Assembly: GCF_018531425.1 (NCBI RefSeq) | Contig: NZ_JAHBOI010000005.1 | Span: 310,001 to 374,000 of the forward strand | Length of the DNA stretch: 64,000 bases | Reading direction: 5' to 3' | Origin: Paenarthrobacter sp. DKR-5 | GTDB taxonomy: Bacteria; Actinomycetota; Actinomycetes; Actinomycetales; Micrococcaceae | Shown here: piece by piece, positions 35,383 to 43,419 of the stretch | Layout of the letters: each line of letters starts with the position of its first letter | Numbering within the stretch: the first letter of the stretch is position 1 | Notes under the pieces: generated by a model | Told to the model about the DNA's origin: nothing | The model's input: the letters and a program-made list of their open reading frames with translations, nothing else | The model's database searches: none | Made by a program: the position numbers and the translations under genes

Positions 35383-35575
35383 ACCTCTCCACGCCTGCGA
35401 AGTTAGCTGTCGGATTCGGATGAGAGTCACCCGGTCGCCTGCTCGAAACGGAACGGATCCGCTGCCACACACACGACTTCACCCCAAGGATTTCGAAAAC
35501 GAAATCCGGCGTTGGTTCCCCCGCCTCTGCCCGCTGCGAACGGAGCCCGGGCGGTGGCAGAGTTCGGCGATCCGC
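35383..35575 (-). promoter_or_regulatory. Cyclic di-AMP riboswitch (ydaO/yuaA type)
   Basis: The minus-strand leader of the transglycosylase gene has the conserved blocks of the ydaO-yuaA class in order: CGCCGAACTCTGCC, GGGGGAACCAACG, CTTGGGGTGAAG, then GGGTGACTCTCATCCGAATC, CGACAGCTAACTTCGCAGGCG and GGAGAGG. The last element contains the likely ribosome-binding region, so ligand binding would lower expression. This class commonly precedes cell-wall hydrolase genes in actinobacteria. Confidence 0.88.
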
Positions 35576-35729
35576 CCCGGCGCGCCATGAAGAAGCCGTG
35601 GCGCGGAGCCCAATCTACCCTAGGTGCGGGGCAATGTCACATTTGGATAACGGCAAGGTCTCGGAGAGGTCTCAACATCGTGCTTGGCCGGCGCGCCCCG
35701 CGCGCGTCCTGGACGGTTGTCTCCGGCCC

Positions 35730-35787
35730 GGGAGGTGAACCCGCCGGGCTGCGCGCGAGGCCGCCGCTGGAGGCGGTTTCACCTCCC
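35730..35787 (-). terminator. Inverted repeat behind the sensor kinase gene
   Basis: GGGAGGTGAAcCCGCC (35730) pairs with GGCGGTTTCACCTCCC (35772) with one mismatch, 29 bp beyond the kinase stop. Good stem, no T-run. Confidence 0.5.
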
Positions 35788-35815
35788 GGCGCGGACGCCC
35801 AGGGCCAGGATCCGG

Positions 35816-37333
35816 TTACGCCTGCGCGGCGGGCAGCCGGATGGCGAACTCAGTGCGCCCCGGCCGGCTGTTCACCTCGATGGTCCCGCCGTGCGCCTCC
35901 ACAATGGCCTCCACGATGGCCAGCCCCAGGCCGGTGGTGCCGTCCGTGCCGGAGCGTGCGGCGTCCGCCCGCGCGAAGCGGGAGAAGATCTGTTCCTGGA
36001 AGGCCGGGTCGATGCCGGGGCCGTTGTCCGTCACGCTGAGCACCACGCCGCCGTTGCCGGAACGCTGCACCGAGGTGACCACCGTGGTGCCCGGGTCCGT
36101 GTGCTTGCGGGCGTTGCTGAGCAGGTTCATCAGCACCTGGCGCAGCTGCCCGGCGTCGGCGCGGACGGTAACCGGCTCGTCCGGCAGCTCCAGCTGCCAG
36201 CGGTGCGCGGGGCCGGTCACCTTCGCGTCGGTCACCGTCTCGATCACGAGCTGGCTCAGGTCCACGTCCTCCAGCTTGAGCGCATGGCCTTCGTCCAGCC
36301 GGGCCAACAGCAGCAGGTCCTCCACCAGCGCTCCCATGCGCCGCGACTGGGACTCCACCCGGGACAGCGACTGCTGGCCGCCGGCAGAGAAGTTCTCGGT
36401 CATTTTCAGCAGTTCTGTGTAGCCGCGGATCGCCGTCAGCGGGGTGCGCAGCTCGTGTGAGGCGTCGGCGACGAACTGGCGGACCTTGGTTTCGCTCTTC
36501 TGCCTCGCCTGCAGGGCATTCGCCACATTCTCGAGCATCTGGTTCAGTGCATGGCCCACGTTGCCCACTTCGGTATGCGGGTTGGAGGCGTTCGCCGGGA
36601 CCCGGACGGCGAGAGCCACCTCGCCGGCGTCGAGGGGCAGCCGGGCCACCTTGGTAGCGACGGCGGAGAGCGTCTCGAGCGGGCGCATGGTGCGGCGGAT
36701 GATCACTGTTCCGGCGATGCCCGTCAGGCCGAGCGCGGCCAGCGAGACCAGCACGATCGTCCAGACCAGCGAGGCGAGGGTGCTTTCCTTCGCGGCCAGC
36801 GGAAGGCCCGTGAGGATGACGTCCCCGTCGGATTCCTGCACGGAAACCAGACGGTAGTCGCCGGTGGAGAGGGACACGTCGCTGGGTTGGCTGTTGTGCG
36901 GCAGCGCGGCCAGCCGACCGGCGTCGGTGCTGTTCAGGGCGGCACGGGTACCGTCCAGGGCGAGCAGGCCGGCGCTGCTGACCACGCCGTTCGCGATGCG
37001 GGCATTGAGCACGCCCGCGCCCTGGCCCGGTGCGTCCAGCGGGTCCTGGCGCTCTGTCGGGGAACCTTGCGCGGACCGGTTGCTGAATTCGACGGCGCGG
37101 TGGGCGGCCTGCGCCAGCTGCGTGTCGAGCTGGGAGGTCAGGAAGACGTTCATCACCGCATAGCTGACGATGCCGACGATGCAGCAGATCGCGGTGAGCA
37201 GCGCCATGGTGGCGAGGACGAGCTTGGTGCGCAGATGCCAGGACTCCGGCTGCGCCCAGCGCCGGCCGGAACCGGGAGCCGCTCCGGCGAGAGTGGACAC
37301 GGCGGAGCGCCTAGCCTGCCGGCTTGAGGACAT
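35816..37333 (-). CDS. Sensor histidine kinase (HAMP, HisKA, HATPase)
   Basis: 505 residues. Membrane helices near 40-62 and 190-212 frame an extracytoplasmic sensor region; HAMP follows (IRRTMRPLETLS). Phospho-acceptor in ASHELRTPLTAIRGY; N-box LMNLLSNARKHT; G1 VTDNGPGID; G2 GLGLAIVEAIVEAHGG. It overlaps the response regulator gene by 23 bp, so ATG 37333 may be replaced by a start slightly downstream. Ligand unknown. Confidence 0.93.
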   Translation of the reverse strand: MSSSRQARRSAVSTLAGAAPGSGRRWAQPESWHLRTKLVLATMALLTAICCIVGIVSYAVMNVFLTSQLDTQLAQAAHRAVEFSNRSAQGSPTERQDPLDAPGQGAGVLNARIANGVVSSAGLLALDGTRAALNSTDAGRLAALPHNSQPSDVSLSTGDYRLVSVQESDGDVILTGLPLAAKESTLASLVWTIVLVSLAALGLTGIAGTVIIRRTMRPLETLSAVATKVARLPLDAGEVALAVRVPANASNPHTEVGNVGHALNQMLENVANALQARQKSETKVRQFVADASHELRTPLTAIRGYTELLKMTENFSAGGQQSLSRVESQSRRMGALVEDLLLLARLDEGHALKLEDVDLSQLVIETVTDAKVTGPAHRWQLELPDEPVTVRADAGQLRQVLMNLLSNARKHTDPGTTVVTSVQRSGNGGVVLSVTDNGPGIDPAFQEQIFSRFARADAARSGTDGTTGLGLAIVEAIVEAHGGTIEVNSRPGRTEFAIRLPAAQA

Positions 37334-38066
37334 AGCCGGCGCCGCGCACCGTGTGGATCATTGGTTCCCGCTCGGCGTCGACCTTCTTGCGCAGGTAGGA
37401 AATGTACAGTTCCACGATGTTCGCCTGGCCGCCGAAGTCGTAGTTCCACACGTTGTCCAGAATCTGGGCCTTGCTCACCACCCGTCGCGGATTCTCCATC
37501 AGGTAGCGCAGCAATTCGAACTGGGTGGCGGTGAGCTGGATCGGATCGCCGCCGCGGGTCACCTCGCGGGTGTCCTGGTTCAGCACCAGGTCCCCGACGA
37601 CCAGTTCGGCCGAGTCCGCCGCCGCGACGCCGGAACGCTGCACCAGCCGGTGCAGGCGCAGCAGCACCTCCTCCATGCTGAAAGGCTTGGTGACATAGTC
37701 GTCCCCGCCGGCAGCGAGACCGGTGATGCGGTCCTCGATGGCGTCCTTCGCGGTCAGGAACAGCGCGGGCACCCCGGGGTCGAAGGCCCTGATCTTGCCC
37801 AGCACTTCGACGCCGTCGAAGCCGGGCAGCATGACGTCCAGGACCAGCACGTCCGGCCGGAACTCCCGGGCCTGGCGCACGGCGGACTGCCCGTCCCCAG
37901 CGACCTCCACGCTCCAGCCGGCCATCCGCAGCCCGATGCTCATTAGGTCCGCGAGGCTGGGCTCGTCGTCGACGACGAGCGCGCGGATCGGGCTCCCATC
38001 CGGATGGGACAGGCGCGGAAGGTTGTCGGTGAAATTGTTGGATGCGGAGGATCCGGAAACGGCCAT
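37311..38066 (-). CDS. OmpR-family response regulator
   Basis: 251 residues: an N-terminal tail of about 25, receiver domain with acidic pocket VVDDEP, phospho-acceptor in VLVLDVMLPGFDG and Lys in VTKPFS, then OmpR winged helix (QLTATQFELLRYLMENPRRV, IHTVRGAGYVLKP). Partner of the overlapping kinase. Divergent from a DUF5666 membrane protein that may be a target. Confidence 0.95.
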   Translation of the reverse strand: MAVSGSSASNNFTDNLPRLSHPDGSPIRALVVDDEPSLADLMSIGLRMAGWSVEVAGDGQSAVRQAREFRPDVLVLDVMLPGFDGVEVLGKIRAFDPGVPALFLTAKDAIEDRITGLAAGGDDYVTKPFSMEEVLLRLHRLVQRSGVAAADSAELVVGDLVLNQDTREVTRGGDPIQLTATQFELLRYLMENPRRVVSKAQILDNVWNYDFGGQANIVELYISYLRKKVDAEREPMIHTVRGAGYVLKPAG

Positions 38067-38246
38067 GATGCAACTCTCCGTGGACGAGGTTGGTGCGCTC
38101 TATGGGAAAACTGTGTGTGCCCTGTGAGCTCAAGCTTAACGGGCTGCAGGGTCACAGCGGCGGCTCTCAGCCCGCACAGCACCGGCACAGATTCCGTTTC
38201 CAGACTGTTCGGTATCGACCCGACACCTCGCAGGAAAGAGATCACC

Positions 38247-38960
38247 ATGTCCGCCGATGAGAGCCGCCCCGCACCGCGACCGGAACCCGTGTACGACCCC
38301 GGGGCTGCCGGCAACGACAGCGACGAGGCAGCGCCCGCCCGCGACGTGCCGTACCAGGAGTCCGCCGGATGGGGCGCTCCTGCGCAGCCGCGGACGGCCC
38401 AGGGCTGGTCCACCCGGAAGATGGTCGCCGCGGTCGCCATCGCCGTCGTGGTCGCTGCCGGCGGCGGCGCGGCCGTGTACGCGGGCACCAACGCAGCCAG
38501 TGCCCAGGCCGCCGGCACCAGCGGGAGCGCGGGCGACGGCCAGAACAGCATCGGCGGTCCGGATGGCGACGGCGGTCCCGGCGGGTCCGGCGACGGCGAC
38601 CTGGGCCCGGGCGGGCTGGGGGCAGGCCTGCAGTCCGCCGTCCACGGCGAATACGTGGTCGAGAGCAACGGCTCCTACGTCACCATGCTGACCCAGACCG
38701 GCGAAGTGACGGCCGTGTCGGCGACGTCGCTGACGGTCAGGAGCGCCGACGGCGTGACCCGGACGTTTACCGTCAACTCCTCGACCACGGTCAGCAACCG
38801 GCCGGCCATGGGAGGCCGCATGGGCGCCCGGAGCGGTTCGGCCTCCATCAGCGACGTCACCAAGGGCAGCAAGGTGCGCGTGACTGCCACCAAGAGCGGG
38901 AGCACGCCGGCCGCCACCGCGGTGGACCTGGTGACGTCCACCGCGGCCACGGCCAATTAG
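38247..38960 (+). CDS. Single-pass membrane protein with DUF5666-like domain
   Basis: 237 residues from ATG 38247, with AGGAAAGAG upstream; the open frame before it is not coding. Cytoplasmic Pro/Glu-rich N-terminus, one membrane helix (about 58-82), a Gly/Asp-rich spacer, then an extracytoplasmic small beta-barrel-like domain (GEVTAVSATSLTVRSADGVT, TVNSSTTVSN, KGSKVRVTATKSG). Such domains sit next to two-component systems in many actinobacteria. Function unknown, perhaps envelope sensing. Confidence 0.75.
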   Translation: MSADESRPAPRPEPVYDPGAAGNDSDEAAPARDVPYQESAGWGAPAQPRTAQGWSTRKMVAAVAIAVVVAAGGGAAVYAGTNAASAQAAGTSGSAGDGQNSIGGPDGDGGPGGSGDGDLGPGGLGAGLQSAVHGEYVVESNGSYVTMLTQTGEVTAVSATSLTVRSADGVTRTFTVNSSTTVSNRPAMGGRMGARSGSASISDVTKGSKVRVTATKSGSTPAATAVDLVTSTAATAN

Positions 38961-39039
38961 GAAAGTTCGCCGCCAACGGTGCTCATCCAGGAGAGGGGCA
39001 AACTAAATACCTCCACGAAAAAACAGGAGGGACACCAAC

Positions 39040-39435
39040 ATGAAGTACACGAAGAGCGGCGGCCGGACAGGGGCGGGCCCCAAGGAATGGTTCACCGGCA
39101 CCGTGCAGATCGACGGCATCCGCAACCCGGACGAGCAGTCAGCCATCGGCTGCGCACAGGTCCGGTTCGCGCCCGGTGCCCGCACCGCATGGCACCACCA
39201 CCCCAAGGGCCAGACGCTGTACGTCACCGACGGCATCGGACTGGTGGCCCGTCGAGGAGGAGAAGTCCAGGAAATCCGTCCCGGCGACGTGGTCTACATC
39301 GAACCCGGAGAAGAGCACTGGCACGGGGCTACGCCGGACCGATTCATGGCGCATGTCGCCATGCAGGAAGCGGATGGGAACGGGGAAGTGGTGACCTGGC
39401 TCAGCCACGTCACTGACGAGGAATACGGGGCCTAG
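39040..39435 (+). CDS. Cupin-domain protein
   Basis: 131 residues from ATG 39040 with GGAGGG upstream. Single-domain cupin with metal ligands in ARTAWHHHPKGQTLYVT (motif 1) and PGDVVYIEPGEEHWHGA (motif 2). Resembles the small manganese cupins that include some hydroxynitrile lyases and quercetin-dioxygenase-like proteins; substrate not predictable. Overlaps the convergent flavodoxin gene by four bases. Confidence 0.85.
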   Translation: MKYTKSGGRTGAGPKEWFTGTVQIDGIRNPDEQSAIGCAQVRFAPGARTAWHHHPKGQTLYVTDGIGLVARRGGEVQEIRPGDVVYIEPGEEHWHGATPDRFMAHVAMQEADGNGEVVTWLSHVTDEEYGA

Positions 39436-39953
39436 GCCGCGCCGCCTTTGCCGAGACGGGCCGCGATTTGATCCGCCCAGGCTTCGATGGCGGCCCAGTC
39501 CCGCAAGTCCCCGAAGCGTCCGCCGGTGAGCCGGAACAGGAGCCGCAAAGGTCGCGGCATCTGGGCAGCGTGGTAGACACCGGAGAAGAGCCGGTGCCCG
39601 CGCAGCGGGACTTCCCGGACCAGCGTCCTTGCCAGACGGTTCTCCTGGATTGCGGCCCCGCGGCGGCGAAACGGCTTGGGCAGCGCCTCCGCCATCCCGA
39701 CGCTGAACGCCCAGACGGGGCGCCCGGCGAGCTCGGACGCGTGGCGGGCGAGGAAGAGCCGGGCCGGCGGCAGCCACGCCTGGTTGTGGATGGCGCTTCC
39801 GATAATGACGGCGTCATAGCCGGAGACCGGGCCGATCTCCTCAACCGACCGGCACTGCACCTCACCGAGTGCCGGTCGAAGACGGGAGGCCACGCGTTGA
39901 GCTATCTCCCGGGTTGACCCGAGAGCACTCGCATAGGCGACGAGGACAGTCAC
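39432..39953 (-). CDS. Flavodoxin-domain protein (HemG-like)
   Basis: 173 residues from GTG 39953, with AGGAGG eight bases upstream; the ATG further up has none. Flavodoxin fold with FMN phosphate loop YASALGSTREIA, then VIIGSAIHNQAWLP and PVWAFSVGM. Similar to menaquinone-dependent protoporphyrinogen oxidase HemG and to stress-related flavodoxins; actinobacteria normally make heme through coproporphyrin, so a HemG role is doubtful. Downstream of a small unknown gene. Confidence 0.75.
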   Translation of the reverse strand: MTVLVAYASALGSTREIAQRVASRLRPALGEVQCRSVEEIGPVSGYDAVIIGSAIHNQAWLPPARLFLARHASELAGRPVWAFSVGMAEALPKPFRRRGAAIQENRLARTLVREVPLRGHRLFSGVYHAAQMPRPLRLLFRLTGGRFGDLRDWAAIEAWADQIAARLGKGGAA

Positions 39954-39966
39954 ATTCAGGCCTCCT

Positions 39967-40314
39967 CTAGCCGGAGCCCGAGCCGGAGCCGGATCCCGGC
40001 CGCTCATACCTCAGCGACCACGGCTGTGCGCCGCGGAACGTCTGCTGCCAGCCGTCCCGGGCCAAATCCCGCTGCAGTTCTTCCAGGGCCGCCGTCATGC
40101 CCGGCGCCCACGGCTCTTGCGGCGCGGTCTCGCCCAGCGATCCGGCAACAGGGAACGTCGAACTCCTGTACCGGGTCTTCCCCTCCACCTGGCCGATGAA
40201 GCGCCGCTGGGTGCTGCCGTACTGGGATCCCAGAATGGTCAGGATCCTCGCCCACCATGAGGTGGAGCCCACATCCTCCAGCAGCACTGTCAGCGCTTCC
40301 GGCTGCCTGTTCAC
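39967..40314 (-). CDS. Conserved hypothetical protein with Gly-Ser tail
   Basis: 115 residues from GTG 40314 (GGAGG touches the start, so the GTG ten codons later may be used). Compact core: LLEDVGSTSWWARILTILGS, RRFIGQVEGKTRYRSSTF and QQTFRGAQPWSLRYERP, ending in a GSGSGSG tail. No family or signal peptide recognised. It lies 13 bp before the flavodoxin gene, same strand. Confidence 0.6.
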   Translation of the reverse strand: MNRQPEALTVLLEDVGSTSWWARILTILGSQYGSTQRRFIGQVEGKTRYRSSTFPVAGSLGETAPQEPWAPGMTAALEELQRDLARDGWQQTFRGAQPWSLRYERPGSGSGSGSG

Positions 40315-40698
40315 CCTCCAATGGTCGCTGCTGGCCGGCGGGATGTATAGGGGGACCGCGGGGATCGGCCGGCCCTCGCCGTATGCGTGTCCTGCATCAC
40401 AATGGGACGTTCCATCTCAGCATTCGGACAAAAGCGCCCAATGTTACTTGCAAGTTCAGAATGTTACGTTGCAGACTGCAACTGTGAACATCATCTCAAC
40501 AGCATCTGCAGCCGCAGCGATCCTTGCCAGCACATCTGCTGGTCCGGACATGTGCTGTTATCGAATGCAGGCCTGACTCAACACCCCCGAGACTCAGCCA
40601 CTCTTCCCGCCCAGCGCCGGGCCGACCCCTTTTCATTGCGGGGTCCTCGTTCCAAGCATTCGAGCCGCGATGACGGCCATTCACATTGAGGTACTCCC
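40315..40698. promoter_or_regulatory. Long, locally AT-rich leader before the winged-helix gene
   Basis: About 380 bp without a gene. Between 40430 and 40560 the GC content drops clearly and related blocks TTACTTGCAAGT and TTACGTTGCAGACT occur close together, as in a regulatory region or horizontally acquired patch. Small frames here have no ribosome-binding sites. Confidence 0.35.
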
Positions 40699-41547
40699 AT
40701 GTCTGTTGCATCCGGATACGTCCACATCTCCCTCCGGAACCCTTCCCGGTCCGCCCGGCAGCCGTTCGCTGCTGTCCAGCAGCCCTACACGGGCCAGGGG
40801 TACGCGCCCCAGCAGTACAACCCGCAGCCGGTCGGCGCGGTGAATCCGACCCCGCTCCGCTCGGTGGTCCCCGAATCCGAGCCTGCGGCGACCGGCCCGC
40901 TGCCTGCCGCGGCGCAGCCGGAAGCGGTCGAACCGCGGGTTGCCTCGGGGGACACCGCGGCCCGCGGCTTCGTGCTGTACGTCGGCGTCGACGAGGACAC
41001 AGCGGCCGCGGCGGGCACCTCGCTGGCCAAGCTGGCGCAGGACATCCGGGCGTACGCGCAGTCCCTGGTCCCCGGCGCGCAGAGCTATGCCGCTGTCGCC
41101 ATTGCTCCCGCCAACGCCCCGGGCAGCTCGCTCGACGTCGTCCGTTCCACCTTCGGGGACCCGACGGTCGCGTCCCGCCAGCGCACCGATGCCGCCCGGG
41201 CGCAGACCGTGCAGGATTCGCGGCCCACCGGTGTGCTGATCGACCTGGCGCGCCGTGAAGTGCACCTGGATGGCGAGTCTCTGAATCTGACGTTCAAGGA
41301 GTTCGAACTGCTGAACTACCTCGTGGAGAACGGCTCGCGCACGGTCAGCCGCGATGAGCTGCTCGGCGGCCTCTGGAAGAATGCCGACGAGGTTCCCAAC
41401 GAGCGCACAATCGACGTCCACATTCGGCGGCTGCGCTCGAAGCTCGGACGCCTCGCGAACACCGTGCGGACGGTCCGCGGCCAGGGTTACCGCTTCTACG
41501 AGCACCCCGAGGTTGTCGTCTGGGCCGCCCCCGAATACTCGATTTAG
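40699..41547 (+). CDS. Orphan winged-helix regulator with OmpR-type DNA-binding domain
   Basis: 282 residues. The first ~90 are Gln/Pro/Ala-rich and probably disordered; residues about 91-140 hold a small unassigned domain (GFVLYVGVDEDTAAAAGTSL); the C-terminal ~95 are an OmpR/PhoB winged helix (LNLTFKEFELLNYLVENGSR, ERTIDVHIRRLRSKL, VRTVRGQGYRFYE). There is no receiver Asp pocket and no partner kinase, so it is not a standard response regulator. ATG 40699. Confidence 0.82.
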   Translation: MSVASGYVHISLRNPSRSARQPFAAVQQPYTGQGYAPQQYNPQPVGAVNPTPLRSVVPESEPAATGPLPAAAQPEAVEPRVASGDTAARGFVLYVGVDEDTAAAAGTSLAKLAQDIRAYAQSLVPGAQSYAAVAIAPANAPGSSLDVVRSTFGDPTVASRQRTDAARAQTVQDSRPTGVLIDLARREVHLDGESLNLTFKEFELLNYLVENGSRTVSRDELLGGLWKNADEVPNERTIDVHIRRLRSKLGRLANTVRTVRGQGYRFYEHPEVVVWAAPEYSI

Positions 41548-41576
41548 CCTGCAGGGGCCGCCGCTAGGATGGGGCT

Positions 41577-42125
41577 GTGAGCAACTCCCATCTCAAACGG
41601 CTGCTGATTCTGCGCCATTCGAAGGCGGCCTGGCCCATGGGGGTCGACGACCACGAGAGGCCGCTGGAGGAGCGGGGTCACCAGGACGCGCCCGAAGCCG
41701 GGCGGTGGATGGTGAAGCACGGGCTGATTCCCGACTTCATCCTCTGCTCCTCGGCGCTGCGCACCCGGCAGACCACCATCTGGGTCTGCGACCAGCTGGG
41801 GGAGAAAGCCCCCACGCCCAAACTGGAAAGCCGGCTCTATGCCGCCTCCGCCGCGCGGATGCTCTCGGTCGTCAACCATGTGCCGGACACGGTCCGGACT
41901 CTGCTGCTGGTGGCCCATATGCCCGGCGTGCAGGACCTGGTGCTGCGCCTGGCATCCCGGGATTCGGACGAGGAATCCTACATGGACGCCGCCTCACACT
42001 TCCCGACGACGGGCCTCGCCGTCCTGGAGCACGACCTGCCTTGGGCTGAACTGGACGGCCAGGACGCGCGGCTGACGCATTTCGCGGTGCCGCGGGCCAA
42101 GCACCACCACGGCCACAAACGGTAG
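41577..42125 (+). CDS. Histidine phosphatase family protein, SixA-like
   Basis: 182 residues from GTG 41577. Phosphoglycerate-mutase-like fold with the RHSKA catalytic motif near residue 14 (RHG in classic members), the second Arg in CSSALRTRQTT and the C-terminal catalytic His in LLVAHMPGVQDLV. SixA proteins dephosphorylate phosphohistidine proteins. It lies 29 bp after the winged-helix gene and may be co-transcribed. Confidence 0.88.
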   Translation: MSNSHLKRLLILRHSKAAWPMGVDDHERPLEERGHQDAPEAGRWMVKHGLIPDFILCSSALRTRQTTIWVCDQLGEKAPTPKLESRLYAASAARMLSVVNHVPDTVRTLLLVAHMPGVQDLVLRLASRDSDEESYMDAASHFPTTGLAVLEHDLPWAELDGQDARLTHFAVPRAKHHHGHKR

Positions 42126-42137
42126 GGGCCCGGCCGG

Positions 42138-42785
42138 CTAGCGGCGCGGGCTCCGGCCCTGCGGATCGACTGGCCTCGTACCGGAGACACCCTGGCGGGT
42201 GCCCGAAACCTGGCGGGGCGCCCCCGAACGAGGCGCGGGACGCGGGGTTGTCTGGCGGGGAGCGGAGGTGCGGGGAGCCGGCTGGCGCTGGGCCGCCGTG
42301 CGCGGTGCAGCCGGCCGCGCCGCTGTCCGCGGAGCCGGACGTGCAGCCGTCCGCTGCGCCGTTGCGCGCGGTGCGGGCCGTGACACGGGACGCCGTCCCT
42401 GAGGCCAGAAGGCGCCGAGGAACAGCAGCCCCATCATTGCCACGAAGGACCCGGCGGCGATGTAGAAGTAGAGGTTGGACTTGTGGCTGTCCACTGCCGA
42501 GGTCAGGGATGCCTCCATGGGTGCGAAGGCCAGGCCCCACAACTGAAGGAAGGCGAGCCCGCAGGCGACGAACGCCGTCGCTGCGACGCCCGCCAGCAGC
42601 AGCAGGACGTGGCGGCGCGCGTGCACCGTGGCCACCAGGGCCGCCAGGAACACCGCACCCAGTGCCATCAGCATGCCCAGGCCCCAGGCGTCGTCGTACG
42701 GCAGGAACAGGAACGCCGCCGCGAACAGCACGCCCACGACGGCCGCCACGAGGGTGAACCAGGCAAGGGGGGAGAGGCGGCGCAT
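42138..42785 (-). CDS. Membrane protein with long Pro/Ala/Arg-rich tail
   Basis: 215 residues: four membrane helices (about 8-28, 36-54, 60-82, 105-126), then some 85 residues made of repeating APRTAA/RPAPRT units, very basic and probably disordered. No family recognised. Its start is 4 bp from the TetR gene stop, so it belongs to the same leftward operon. The tail may bind nucleic acid, lipids or the wall. Confidence 0.65.
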   Translation of the reverse strand: MRRLSPLAWFTLVAAVVGVLFAAAFLFLPYDDAWGLGMLMALGAVFLAALVATVHARRHVLLLLAGVAATAFVACGLAFLQLWGLAFAPMEASLTSAVDSHKSNLYFYIAAGSFVAMMGLLFLGAFWPQGRRPVSRPAPRATAQRTAARPAPRTAARPAAPRTAAQRQPAPRTSAPRQTTPRPAPRSGAPRQVSGTRQGVSGTRPVDPQGRSPRR

Positions 42786-42789
42786 GCCC

Positions 42790-43416
42790 TTAATTCTGCC
42801 TTAGGTAGCCGCGCATGATGGTCATGACCGCAGCCACCGCCTCGGAGCGGGTGCGTTCGGGGTGGAAAACCTGCCGGTCCAGGCCAAGGATGAAGGTGGC
42901 ACCGAAGACGGCACCGACCACACCTTCGACCGGCACATCCGGGTCCACCGGCTGATCGGCCGCAACCCGCCGGACCGCGTCCGCGACGATGCTGACCAGC
43001 CGTTCGCGCAGCAGCGTCAGCGTGCCCCGCCATTCGCTCGGCGTCCGCCACATTTCGCTCACGAGCAGCTGCGCGAACGAAGGGTAGTCGGCGAAGAAGT
43101 CCAGGGCCGCGGCGACGGTGAGCTCCAGGGCCTGCAGGGGATCCCCGTCCTCGGTCCGCATCCGTTCCTCCAGCAGCTCCACCCCGTGTTCGAGGAGCTG
43201 GGCGATCAGGTCGGATTTGCTGCCGAAGTTGTAGTACACGGTCCCTTTGGAGACTCCGGCCGCGGCGGCAATTTCGTCCACGGTGACATTCCCCGGCCCG
43301 CGCTCGCCGATCAGGCGCATGGACGCGTCAAAGAGCTTCTGGCGGGTGGACTCGGTGCGGGCCGGCCGGCGCGACGGCGCGGCTTTGGCCGGTTCGCCGT
43401 GCGTGGCCATGCTCAT
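42790..43416 (-). CDS. TetR-family transcriptional regulator
   Basis: 208 residues. N-terminal TetR helix-turn-helix: TRQKLFDASMRLIGERG, VTVDEIAAAAGVSKGTVYYN. C-terminal ligand domain unassigned. Downstream of yhgE-like and ABC-like genes on the same strand, three bases after the transporter stop, so it is the third gene of an autoregulated operon; the likely operator is at 46130. Confidence 0.9.
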   Translation of the reverse strand: MSMATHGEPAKAAPSRRPARTESTRQKLFDASMRLIGERGPGNVTVDEIAAAAGVSKGTVYYNFGSKSDLIAQLLEHGVELLEERMRTEDGDPLQALELTVAAALDFFADYPSFAQLLVSEMWRTPSEWRGTLTLLRERLVSIVADAVRRVAADQPVDPDVPVEGVVGAVFGATFILGLDRQVFHPERTRSEAVAAVMTIMRGYLRQN

Positions 43417-43419
43417 TTC

